DNA of 12,687 nt, taken from positions 1-12,687 of the forward strand of contig JBBDIO010000254.1 in the NCBI GenBank assembly GCA_040880365.1, given 5' to 3'. Below, one piece after another: positions 1 to 5,472 of this stretch (position 1 is the first letter of the stretch; every line of letters starts with the position of its first letter). The DNA comes from JBBDIO01 sp040880365. Its GTDB lineage: Bacteria; Chloroflexota; Anaerolineae; Caldilineales; Caldilineaceae. The notes below the pieces were generated by a model that made no database searches, was not told where the DNA came from, and worked only from the letters and a program-made list of their open reading frames with translations. Position numbers and translations under genes: made by a program.

Positions 1-881
1 AATTGCGCCACAAAAATCAGTGACTTTTCCTCTATGCCCAATGCCGCGCCCACCCCCGCGTCGCGCGGCGTCTGGACCACATGACGGCGCAGCGCCGGGA
101 ACTGATGCATCTGGGCGACATGGAGCTTGGCCGAATTATAAATACACAGGGCGTGGGGGGTAGTGTCGGCGGCTTCAGTGTCCCCAGCGCGCGGCGAAGA
201 ATCCAGTTGCAGCAGACAGCGGTCATCTGCAATAAATTTCATCCCCGCTTCCAGACACAAGAGCGACGTGGTCGATTTGCCTGCGCCCGTCTTGCCCACA
301 ATCAAGACCGCGCCTGCGTCGGTGCCCAGTGCGGCCGCGTGAATCATGGGGAGATTCTGCGCCCGCAGCCACCAGTGCAGCACGACTTTCATGGGGGCAG
401 CCCGTTCAAAAACAAAGATGTGTCCGGGGTCGGCAATCCAGAAATAACCGCGATCCGTCGCCGTATCCAATATGCTCATCGCCGGCATATCACGCTGGGC
501 CGCGGTCAGAAAGCGTGCATTGCTAAACGCAGACACTTCGCCGCGCAGCGCCACCTGCGCCAATGTCCAGGGCGCGACCAGGCGCGGGGTCCCTGTCGAT
601 TCGCTATCCCAGATATGCAGTGTTAGGTGGGCCTGCGCCCCCGCATCAACACCGGGTGGCGGCGCAATCGCCAAGTGTGCCAGGGCGGCGGTCAATGCCG
701 GAATCAGGGCCGGCCCGGCAAAGCAGAGCCGCAGACGACGCCCATCCACCGCGAACCACCGTTCGATGACGCCACCGGCGTGCGCGGCTTCGCCATAGGC
801 AGCTTCCACCTGCGCGAAAAATTCTGCCGGGTCGGGCGATAGTTCAGGCGTGGCGGGTATGCTTGGTTCCACAGGCAACAA
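1..881 (-). CDS. HPr-kinase-like P-loop protein (HprK-related), 3' end outside window
   Basis: Partial gene of which 293 codons are visible, running off the left edge. I translated it directly from the reverse strand. A Walker A motif GKTGAGKS lies at about residues 196-203, preceded by H181 (PMIHAAAL) and followed by a CLEAGMKFIADD segment ending in an Asp pair (219-220). This H...P-loop...ADD arrangement is that of HPr(Ser) kinase/phosphorylase and of the HprK-related kinases in peptide-modification and HPr-rel clusters. The N-terminal ~150 residues are not recognised. No ATG exists near the 5' end: a TGA at 888-890 closes the frame upstream, leaving TTG (881 or 878) or GTG (872) as starts. 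A weak GAG favours a TTG. It lies downstream of the PqqD-like gene on the same strand, 177 bases away, so it is probably in the same operon. Kinase family fairly sure; substrate unknown. Confidence 0.75.
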   Translation of the reverse strand, partial: MLPVEPSIPATPELSPDPAEFFAQVEAAYGEAAHAGGVIERWFAVDGRRLRLCFAGPALIPALTAALAHLAIAPPPGVDAGAQAHLTLHIWDSESTGTPRLVAPWTLAQVALRGEVSAFSNARFLTAAQRDMPAMSILDTATDRGYFWIADPGHIFVFERAAPMKVVLHWWLRAQNLPMIHAAALGTDAGAVLIVGKTGAGKSTTSLLCLEAGMKFIADDRCLLQLDSSPRAGDTEAADTTPHALCIYNSAKLHVAQMHQFPALRRHVVQTPRDAGVGAALGIEEKSLIFVAQ

Positions 882-965
882 TTCGTCTCACAAACGATCG
901 TAGTGGTTCTTGCGCAGGATTCAACGCGTGGATGGATATGGAAGGCGAACATTCTGGCGGAAATT

Positions 966-1058
966 CCCCATGCGGTATTTGCGCATAGGATGACCCCATG
1001 CGGTTGTTTGCGCATAGGATGACCCCATGCGGTTGTTTGCGCATAGGATGACCCCATG
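966..1058. repeat. Tandem array of 28-29-bp units, each with an imperfect dyad
   Basis: Units start at 966 (28 bp), 994 (29 bp) and 1023 (29 bp), with a degenerate start of a fourth at 1052 that merges into the 3' end of the PqqD-like gene. Units 2 and 3 are identical; unit 1 lacks one base and varies in the T-rich middle. Within each unit CCCATGCG and CGCATAGG are complementary except for one pair, around a roughly 8-base T/G-rich loop, so RNA from either strand could fold into a row of small hairpins. The array fills much of the gap between the PqqD-like and kinase genes. It may act as an mRNA-processing or translation-spacing element, but nothing here proves a role. Confidence 0.85.
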
Positions 1059-1526
1059 CTATTGCTTGAGCATGGGCCAACCCTGCTCATCTACTTCGTG
1101 AATCGGATCCAGCAACAGCAGATCCTGCATATCCGTATATTGTTCCAATCCGGGCGGCGCAAAAGACGGAAGTGCACCCGCATCATTCACCGCCTCACCA
1201 TTCTCTGCCCCACCATTCAGCGCAGTAGCAGACTTCACAGAAGTTTCCGCAGGATGTGCATCTGGGACGACAACAATCAGCGCATCGGCAGCCAGTTTTT
1301 CCACAAACGCAATCACGTGCGCGGCAATCTCTTGCTGCGCACCCGTATAGCGCGTGGCAATAGCTGTGGCAATCTGCTGCGTATCGTGCCCCGCGTCAAG
1401 CAGACGCCAAATATCATGGGCAACATTCTGCGCGCTGTAATAGGTTCCCGAATCAAAATCAATAATGATAGTCTCGCCCTCAATCGTCTCATGGGCGATA
1501 CGCGGGGTATTAATCTGATAAATCAT
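1059..1526 (-). CDS. PqqD-like peptide-chaperone / RRE-type protein with conserved C-terminal tail
   Basis: Protein of 155 aa. Residues 1-85 match the PqqD / RiPP-recognition-element pattern: short beta strands (RIAHETIEGETIIIDFDSGTYYSAQN) followed by the helical segment AHDIWRLLDAGHDTQQIATAI. In known families this small winged-helix domain holds a peptide or carrier substrate for a partner enzyme. An Ala/Gly/Glu-rich linker leads to a C-terminal motif LLLLDPIHEVDEQGWP, which I recognise as recurrent at the end of such PqqD paralogues. The start is ATG at 1526, because AGGAG lies 6 bases upstream; the longer GTG start at 1541 would place that Shine-Dalgarno inside the gene. The HprK-like kinase lies downstream, and a 16-codon frame overlaps the start as ATGA. 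Family call is good; substrate unknown. Confidence 0.78.
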   Translation of the reverse strand: MIYQINTPRIAHETIEGETIIIDFDSGTYYSAQNVAHDIWRLLDAGHDTQQIATAIATRYTGAQQEIAAHVIAFVEKLAADALIVVVPDAHPAETSVKSATALNGGAENGEAVNDAGALPSFAPPGLEQYTDMQDLLLLDPIHEVDEQGWPMLKQ

Positions 1527-1573
1527 ACAAATCTCCTGCACACTTCGTCAATGAAATCGTAAAGGCGGCGCAT
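1523..1573 (-). CDS. Possible 16-aa peptide translationally coupled to the PqqD-like gene
   Basis: The frame ATG(1573)...TGA(1523-1525) encodes MRRLYDFIDEVCRRFV and its stop overlaps the PqqD-like start as ATGA, the classical coupling arrangement. The AGGAG of the downstream gene lies inside it. The same frame is open 15 codons further upstream to a TAG, reading ...RAVYPFDP before the Met, so it could also be the tail of a decayed gene. There is no clear Shine-Dalgarno before the ATG. It could be a leader peptide, a tiny substrate peptide of the PqqD/kinase pair, a remnant, or chance. Weakly supported. Confidence 0.25.
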   Translation of the reverse strand: MRRLYDFIDEVCRRFV

Positions 1574-1592
1574 GGGATCGAACGGATATACT

Positions 1593-1616
1593 GCACGCGG
1601 CAGATGCGCCGCGTGC
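1593..1616. promoter_or_regulatory. Perfect 9-bp hairpin upstream of the PqqD-like gene
   Basis: GCACGCGGC (1593-1601) and GCCGCGTGC (1608-1616) are perfect inverted repeats around a six-base loop. No T tract follows on either strand, so it is not an obvious intrinsic terminator. It sits about 67 bases upstream of the PqqD-like ATG, in the 226-base gap behind the hydroxyacid dehydrogenase. It could be an operator or a structure in the 5' leader. Confidence 0.5.
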
Positions 1617-1673
1617 GACTAGAGTCTACACCAACCCGGAATGCATAGAAAATTTAGGGGGATTTTATCTTGT

Positions 1674-1695
1674 GACTGTCGGTTGACTGTCGGTG
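1674..1695. repeat. Short 11-bp direct repeat (GACTGTCGGT x2)
   Basis: GACTGTCGGTT is followed immediately by GACTGTCGGTG. It lies between the dehydrogenase stop and the PqqD-like gene, next to an A/T-rich stretch (1650-1670). Closely spaced direct repeats of this size can be binding sites for a regulator, but no factor is recognised. Apart from this and the hairpin at 1593-1616, I see nothing in this gap. Confidence 0.4.
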
Positions 1696-1752
1696 CAAGC
1701 CCCACCAGCTATGCAGCGTGTTGCGCGGCGAGTTGTGCCGCGACTCGCGCCG

Positions 1753-2826
1753 CTAGCTACGCCAGGGTCGACGCGGCTGCACCGCGCCATTCACCACATG
1801 GGGCGGGCGTCGGCCTGCGAAGAAATCCTCCACGCTGTGAATCACCGTCTGCACCAGATCCTGGAGCGATTCTGCCGAATTGGCGGCGGTATGGGGCGTC
1901 AACGTCACATTTTCCATGCGCAACAAAGGGTTTTCCGCGGCCAAAGGCTCCGTCTGAAAAACATCCAGCGCGGCGCCTGCAATCTGGCGGGCTTCCAGGG
2001 CGGCAATCAGCGCGGCTTCATCTACCACAGGCCCGCGGCTGGTATTGATCAGAAAAGCAGTGGGCTGCATTTTTGCCAATTGCGCTGCGCCAATCAGCCC
2101 GCGGGTGGTGTCCATCAGCGGCGTATGCACCGAAACATAGTCGGCCTGGTGCAAGAGCGCATCCATATCTATCATTTCCGCCCCGGCAGCCGCGCCCTGC
2201 TCGGCAGTCACATAGGGGTCATAGGCCACAATGCGCCCCACCATCGGCTGCATCAACTGGGCCACCCGACGCGCAATGCGCCCAAAGCCCACCAGACCCA
2301 CAGTCTGCACACCCAGGCGGTGGACTGTGCCCGACGCCGCCAATACCTCATTCCAGTTTCCGGCGCGCACCTGGCGATCCAGATAGGCAATGCGCCGGGC
2401 CTGATTCAGAATCAGCGCCACCGTATGATCGGCCACTTCGGGCACACAAAATTCCGCGGCGTTGCACACCACAATCCCCAACCGGGTTGCGGCGTCCAGA
2501 TCTACAGTTTCAATTCCAATGCCATAGCGCATCACCATGCCACAGCGCGGCAGATTTTCCAGCACGCGCGCGGTCATGGGTGTATACAGCCCCATATAAG
2601 TCACCACATCGGCATCCTGTGCCGCGGCGATGACGGCATCTTCAGTCTGTGCGCCCGCCAGCGACAGTGTCAACCCCTGTGCTTCCCAGGTGGCGCGCTC
2701 GGCGACCATATCCAATATGTCAAAACACTGGGCATCGACCGCCACAACATGACCCGACAGTTTTTCACCAGAAGTATTTGAGGCAGATAAATCAGAGGCA
2801 GATGAATTTTGGGTGGCAGAGGTCAT
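1753..2826 (-). CDS. D-isomer-specific 2-hydroxyacid dehydrogenase (CtBP / phosphoglycerate-dehydrogenase-like)
   Basis: Cytosolic NAD(P)H-dependent oxidoreductase of 357 aa interconverting a 2-keto acid and a D-2-hydroxy acid. The NAD-binding Rossmann motif is GLVGFGRIA at 177-185, with D203 ending the second strand (VAYDP). The catalytic triad is in place: R264 (NTSRGPVVDE), E293 (LDVFQTEP) and H312 (LTPHTA). The N-terminal substrate lobe includes MRYGIGIETVDL (99-110). Residues 1-24 are a Ser/Thr/Asn-rich extension not usual in the family; the ATG at 2826 has AGGAA upstream (AGGAACGGTTATG), which supports including it. The third Gly of the GxGxxG motif is Ala, a common variant. The specific substrate cannot be read from sequence; CtBP-like members are more often sugar-acid or hydroxypyruvate enzymes than true SerA, and no ACT domain is present. 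Confidence 0.9.
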   Translation of the reverse strand: MTSATQNSSASDLSASNTSGEKLSGHVVAVDAQCFDILDMVAERATWEAQGLTLSLAGAQTEDAVIAAAQDADVVTYMGLYTPMTARVLENLPRCGMVMRYGIGIETVDLDAATRLGIVVCNAAEFCVPEVADHTVALILNQARRIAYLDRQVRAGNWNEVLAASGTVHRLGVQTVGLVGFGRIARRVAQLMQPMVGRIVAYDPYVTAEQGAAAGAEMIDMDALLHQADYVSVHTPLMDTTRGLIGAAQLAKMQPTAFLINTSRGPVVDEAALIAALEARQIAGAALDVFQTEPLAAENPLLRMENVTLTPHTAANSAESLQDLVQTVIHSVEDFFAGRRPPHVVNGAVQPRRPWRS

Positions 2827-2948
2827 AACCGTTCCTGTTTTCTAGGCAAGCAATTTTGGACAAATATTTTGGGCAAAGATTTTACGAAGCAGCCTTGGGA
2901 ACTTCAGATCCCCAACCGGCGTCTTGAGCATATATGTTTTTTGTCGCG

Positions 2949-2976
2949 TTGACTTTTTCATCGCCATTGCGATACT
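2949..2976 (+). promoter_or_regulatory. Candidate sigma-70-type promoter for the LysM-YkuD gene
   Basis: TTGACT (2949-2954), a 16-base spacer, then GATACT (2971-2976). The -35 is one base from consensus and the -10 is a reasonable match. The -10 overlaps the dyad of the first 28-bp repeat unit, and each further unit repeats GATACT. If used, transcripts would begin near 2983 and carry the remaining repeat units in a leader of about 145 bases. Consensus-based inference only. Confidence 0.45.
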
Positions 2977-3043
2977 GTTCATATTCAATCGCCATTGCGA
3001 TACTGTTCATATTCAATCGCCATTGCGATACTGTTCATATTCA
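2960..3043. repeat. Perfect 3 x 28-bp tandem repeat with internal dyad (ATCGC-CATT-GCGAT)
   Basis: Three identical, directly adjacent 28-bp units start at 2960, 2988 and 3016. Each contains the perfect palindrome ATCGC/GCGAT around CATT, then an A/T-rich tail ending CATATTCA. There are no spacers, so it is not CRISPR. It lies in the 300-base divergent region between the hydroxyacid dehydrogenase (minus) and the LysM-YkuD gene (plus), overlapping the candidate -10. Repeated dyads over a promoter suggest cooperative operators for a dimeric regulator; a leader-RNA role is also possible. The remainder of this region (2827-2945 and 3044-3126) shows nothing else I can name. Confidence 0.9.
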
Positions 3044-3126
3044 GAGAGCAAGCCAACTGTACGCGCGGCGCATCTTGCTTGTGGCGCAGGCTTGTTCCCG
3101 TCATCGTTCATAGAAGGAATTATTCA

Positions 3127-4179
3127 ATGCTTCGAGCTAATTTTCCCGTCCTCGATTGGCCGCGCAAACCGGCTCTGCCTGTGCGCCTCTATCTGATGGG
3201 CATCGCAGTGGGCATGATTGCCGGGTTGGCAATGGGACTATTCAGCCCGCTGCGGGCCTATGCCCAGGCCGAAAACGCGGCCGCCGCATCGCCTGTGCCA
3301 ACTGTACACGTGGTGCAAGCCGACGAAACGCTGCGCACGATTGCCGAATCATATGGCACCACCTGGCAAGACGTGGCGGCCATCAACCGGCTGGAAAACC
3401 CCAATATCCTGGAAGTCGGCCAGGTGTTGCGCATCTTTGGCGAAATCCCGTCCGATTTTGTGGCCGATTATCTGCGCCCCGACTACGATTTTTCGGATAT
3501 GCCCGTCTATACCGCTACCGTAGACTCTGCGCTTGGCAACGCCGCGCCCCCCGTGTTGCCCGGCACCTATGTGGCAACCGACGAAGTCTATAGCGTGCAG
3601 GCGGGGGATACGCTGGGCCAGATTGCCACGGCCTATGGCGTGCCCCTCAGCGCGCTGATCCAGGTCAACAACATCGAAAATCCCACCTATATCTACGTGG
3701 GACAGACCATCGTCATTGCCGCTCCGGCTGTTCCCCCGGCGCCTGCCGCGCCCATCGCCGAAGGCAAGGTCATCCTGGTTTCCGTTTCCCAACAATATCT
3801 GTGGGCCTATGAAAACGGCCAGGTGGTTGTCGAAAGTTTTGTCACCACCGGACGCCCGCGTGCCGATACGCCGCTGGGAACCTGGGCGGTGCTGGTTAAG
3901 TATACGGACTACCAGTTCGTTTCGCCCTATCCCGAAGGCCATGAATTCTACTACAATTCCCAGATGTCCAACTATAGCCTGCGCTATACCTGGGATGGCT
4001 ATCACATCCACGATGCGCCCTGGCGCAGCGACTATGGGCCGGGCACCAACGTGCCGCACCAGGATTCGCTGGGGCGCACACAAACCGGCTCCATCGGTTG
4101 CACCAATGTGACCGCGGCCGCGATGGCGCAACTCTATGAGTGGGCCGAAGTGGGCACACCAGTTGTGGTCGTGGAATAG
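3127..4179 (+). CDS. Secreted L,D-transpeptidase (YkuD) with two LysM domains
   Basis: Cell-envelope enzyme of 350 aa. A hydrophobic segment at about 21-40 (LYLMGIAVGMIAGLAMGLFS) followed by AYAQA looks like a signal peptide or N-terminal anchor. LysM 1 lies at 59-105 (HVVQADETL...GQVLRIF) and LysM 2 at 154-198 (YSVQAGDTL...GQTIVIA); these bind peptidoglycan glycans. A Pro/Ala linker leads to the YkuD domain at 212-350, starting GKVILVSVSQQYLWAY. Catalytic features are IHDAPWR (H295) and GSIGCTN (S322, C325, N327); the usual His of the S-H-G-C motif is Ile here. It likely makes 3-3 crosslinks or attaches protein to peptidoglycan. The ATG at 3127 is chosen because AAGGA lies 8 bases upstream and the signal sequence follows. 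The frame is open further upstream through the tandem repeats, but that extension is not protein-like. Confidence 0.9.
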   Translation: MLRANFPVLDWPRKPALPVRLYLMGIAVGMIAGLAMGLFSPLRAYAQAENAAAASPVPTVHVVQADETLRTIAESYGTTWQDVAAINRLENPNILEVGQVLRIFGEIPSDFVADYLRPDYDFSDMPVYTATVDSALGNAAPPVLPGTYVATDEVYSVQAGDTLGQIATAYGVPLSALIQVNNIENPTYIYVGQTIVIAAPAVPPAPAAPIAEGKVILVSVSQQYLWAYENGQVVVESFVTTGRPRADTPLGTWAVLVKYTDYQFVSPYPEGHEFYYNSQMSNYSLRYTWDGYHIHDAPWRSDYGPGTNVPHQDSLGRTQTGSIGCTNVTAAAMAQLYEWAEVGTPVVVVE

Positions 4180-4216
4180 GTGTGAAATATATAAGTGTGA
4201 GATAAAGACGTGCGAT

Positions 4217-4255
4217 AAAAAAGGGGTAACGGATAATTTCCGCTACCCCTTTTTT
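4217..4255. terminator. Bidirectional intrinsic terminator between convergent genes
   Basis: A-tract plus GGGGTA (4217-4228) and CGG (4230-4232) pair with CCG (4240-4242) and TACCCC plus T-tract (4244-4255) around a 7-base loop, with a single A/C mismatch. The A run on one side and T run on the other give a U tail on both strands. It sits between the LysM-YkuD stop (4179) and the mannonate dehydratase stop (4267), exactly where a shared terminator is expected. Confidence 0.9.
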
Positions 4256-4266
4256 ATCTCTTATCT

Positions 4267-5262
4267 CTAATTCTGGCGGTTCAACAGATCCAGCATGGTC
4301 AGCATCTGCCCATTGGCATAGGCCCGGCTGCGACTGTTCCAGCCGCCATCGCCATCCAGCATGGGCACGTGATCGTCGATCAGATAGCCCGTGAAGCCCA
4401 CTTCCTTGAGCGTCTTCATCACTTCAAACATGTCCAGATTGCCCTCGCCGATAAAAGCCTCGCGGAACTTGGGCACCGTGCCCAGCACATCGCGGAAATG
4501 GACATAGAAGATCTTGCCCTGTTCGCCAAAATAGCGAATGCCCTTCATACACTCTTCGGGGCTCATTTCCGACCACGAACCCACACAGAAATCCAGCCCG
4601 TGCACAGGGCTATCCACGACTTCCATGGCGCGCTTGAAATTGTCGAAATTGCGCATAATGCGCGCCACACCGGCCAGCGAAGGCACTGGCGGATCGTCGG
4701 GATGGAGCGCAAGTCGAACGCCGGCTTCTTCGGCCACCGGCACAATCGCTTTCATGTAATATTCGTAATTGGCCCACATGTCGTCATCGCTATATTCCCG
4801 ATCAAACGCCAGCGGCGCGTCTTTGGCGGCTTCATAATCGAACGCGGTGACTTTGGCCCCGCCGCGCGCCGGGGTGGTGGTCGAAGTGCGCCATACGCCC
4901 GTCGCCGCCCAGTGATAGCCAAAGACCGGAATCCCCGCCTTGCCCATGTTGCGGATGGTGGTAGACATGTGCTCGATCTGCTCATCGCGCCCCGGCTGGC
5001 CCAGCATGATCTTGTCATAGAACTTGATGGGCACATTCTCGATGGCATTCAGACGCAGTCCGGCATCGTCGCAGCGTGTGCGCAACTGCAACAATTGCAT
5101 ATAGTCCCAATGGGTTTCGCTGGTCAGATGCGGCGAGCCGTGGAAAAAATTGAACTGGATGTCTTCGATCCCCAATTGCTTGGTAAAATGGATCACATCG
5201 TCGGTTAATTCACGGATTTGGCCCATGGCGACACGCATGGGCAGGCTGTCGTAGTCTAGCAT
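4267..5262 (-). CDS. uxuA: Mannonate dehydratase (UxuA family)
   Basis: 331-aa TIM-barrel enzyme predicted to dehydrate D-mannonate to 2-keto-3-deoxy-D-gluconate in hexuronate catabolism, in the cytosol. The family signature HPDDPP is at 187-192. Candidate metal ligands fall in the expected order: H187, C226 (DFCVGSW), H255 (YVHFRDV) and D296 (IDDHVP). The N-terminal part includes FNFFHGSP (38-44) and a characteristic GYHW segment (115-118). It is somewhat shorter than the roughly 390-aa E. coli enzyme, which fits shorter homologues; some of these act on other sugar acids or are poorly active, so the exact substrate is inferred. The start ATG at 5262 has only a weak A/G-rich ribosome-binding site. 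The 210-base gap upstream contains a 14-bp repeat array. No other hexuronate gene is adjacent. Confidence 0.88.
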   Translation of the reverse strand: MLDYDSLPMRVAMGQIRELTDDVIHFTKQLGIEDIQFNFFHGSPHLTSETHWDYMQLLQLRTRCDDAGLRLNAIENVPIKFYDKIMLGQPGRDEQIEHMSTTIRNMGKAGIPVFGYHWAATGVWRTSTTTPARGGAKVTAFDYEAAKDAPLAFDREYSDDDMWANYEYYMKAIVPVAEEAGVRLALHPDDPPVPSLAGVARIMRNFDNFKRAMEVVDSPVHGLDFCVGSWSEMSPEECMKGIRYFGEQGKIFYVHFRDVLGTVPKFREAFIGEGNLDMFEVMKTLKEVGFTGYLIDDHVPMLDGDGGWNSRSRAYANGQMLTMLDLLNRQN

Positions 5263-5305
5263 GGTGTTCTTTCTAGAATTGTGGTGGGAAAACGTAGGCG
5301 CATGT

Positions 5306-5367
5306 GCACAGTCACTCTTGCACAGTCACTTTTGCACAGTCACTTTTGCACAGTCACTTTTGCACAG
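5306..5367. repeat. 14-bp tandem repeat array (GCACAGTCACTTTT)
   Basis: Units begin at 5306, 5320, 5334, 5348 and 5362, exactly 14 bases apart. The first differs by one base (CTCTT for CTTTT) and the fifth is partial (GCACAG then divergence). It lies 44 bases upstream of the mannonate dehydratase start, in the gap behind the metalloprotease toxin gene. An 8-bp inverted repeat (CACCACAC 5387-5394 / GTGTGGTG 5420-5427) follows. Possible operator or slipped-strand array; no known factor recognised. Confidence 0.85.
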
Positions 5368-5472
5368 CGCCACTTAAGTATACCACCACCACACAGCCAT
5401 ATTTCCATGCGGCGCAGTAGTGTGGTGCCCAGGCAATGTGGTTCTCCAAAAAAATGCGGGCATGCACAGCCC

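Noticed and set aside
704..1090. Minus-strand frame of 128 codons spanning the tandem repeats and the kinase start
   Set aside because: It translates the 29-bp repeats and then runs out of frame with the kinase; no motif or sensible product.
1693..2781. Long plus-strand frame opposite the hydroxyacid dehydrogenase
   Set aside because: Antisense shadow: the minus-strand product has complete NAD-binding and catalytic motifs; this one has none.
2960..3043. CRISPR-like array
   Set aside because: The 28-bp units are directly adjacent with no spacers, only three copies, and no cas genes.
2995..3126. Upstream extension of the LysM-YkuD gene to an earlier ATG
   Set aside because: It would translate the tandem repeats and place residues before the signal segment; the ATG at 3127 has a good ribosome-binding site.
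3127..4179. Inactive L,D-transpeptidase because the S-H-G-C motif reads S-I-G-C
   Set aside because: The catalytic Cys and the IHDAPWR histidine are present, and Ile or other residues occur at this position in many YkuD proteins.
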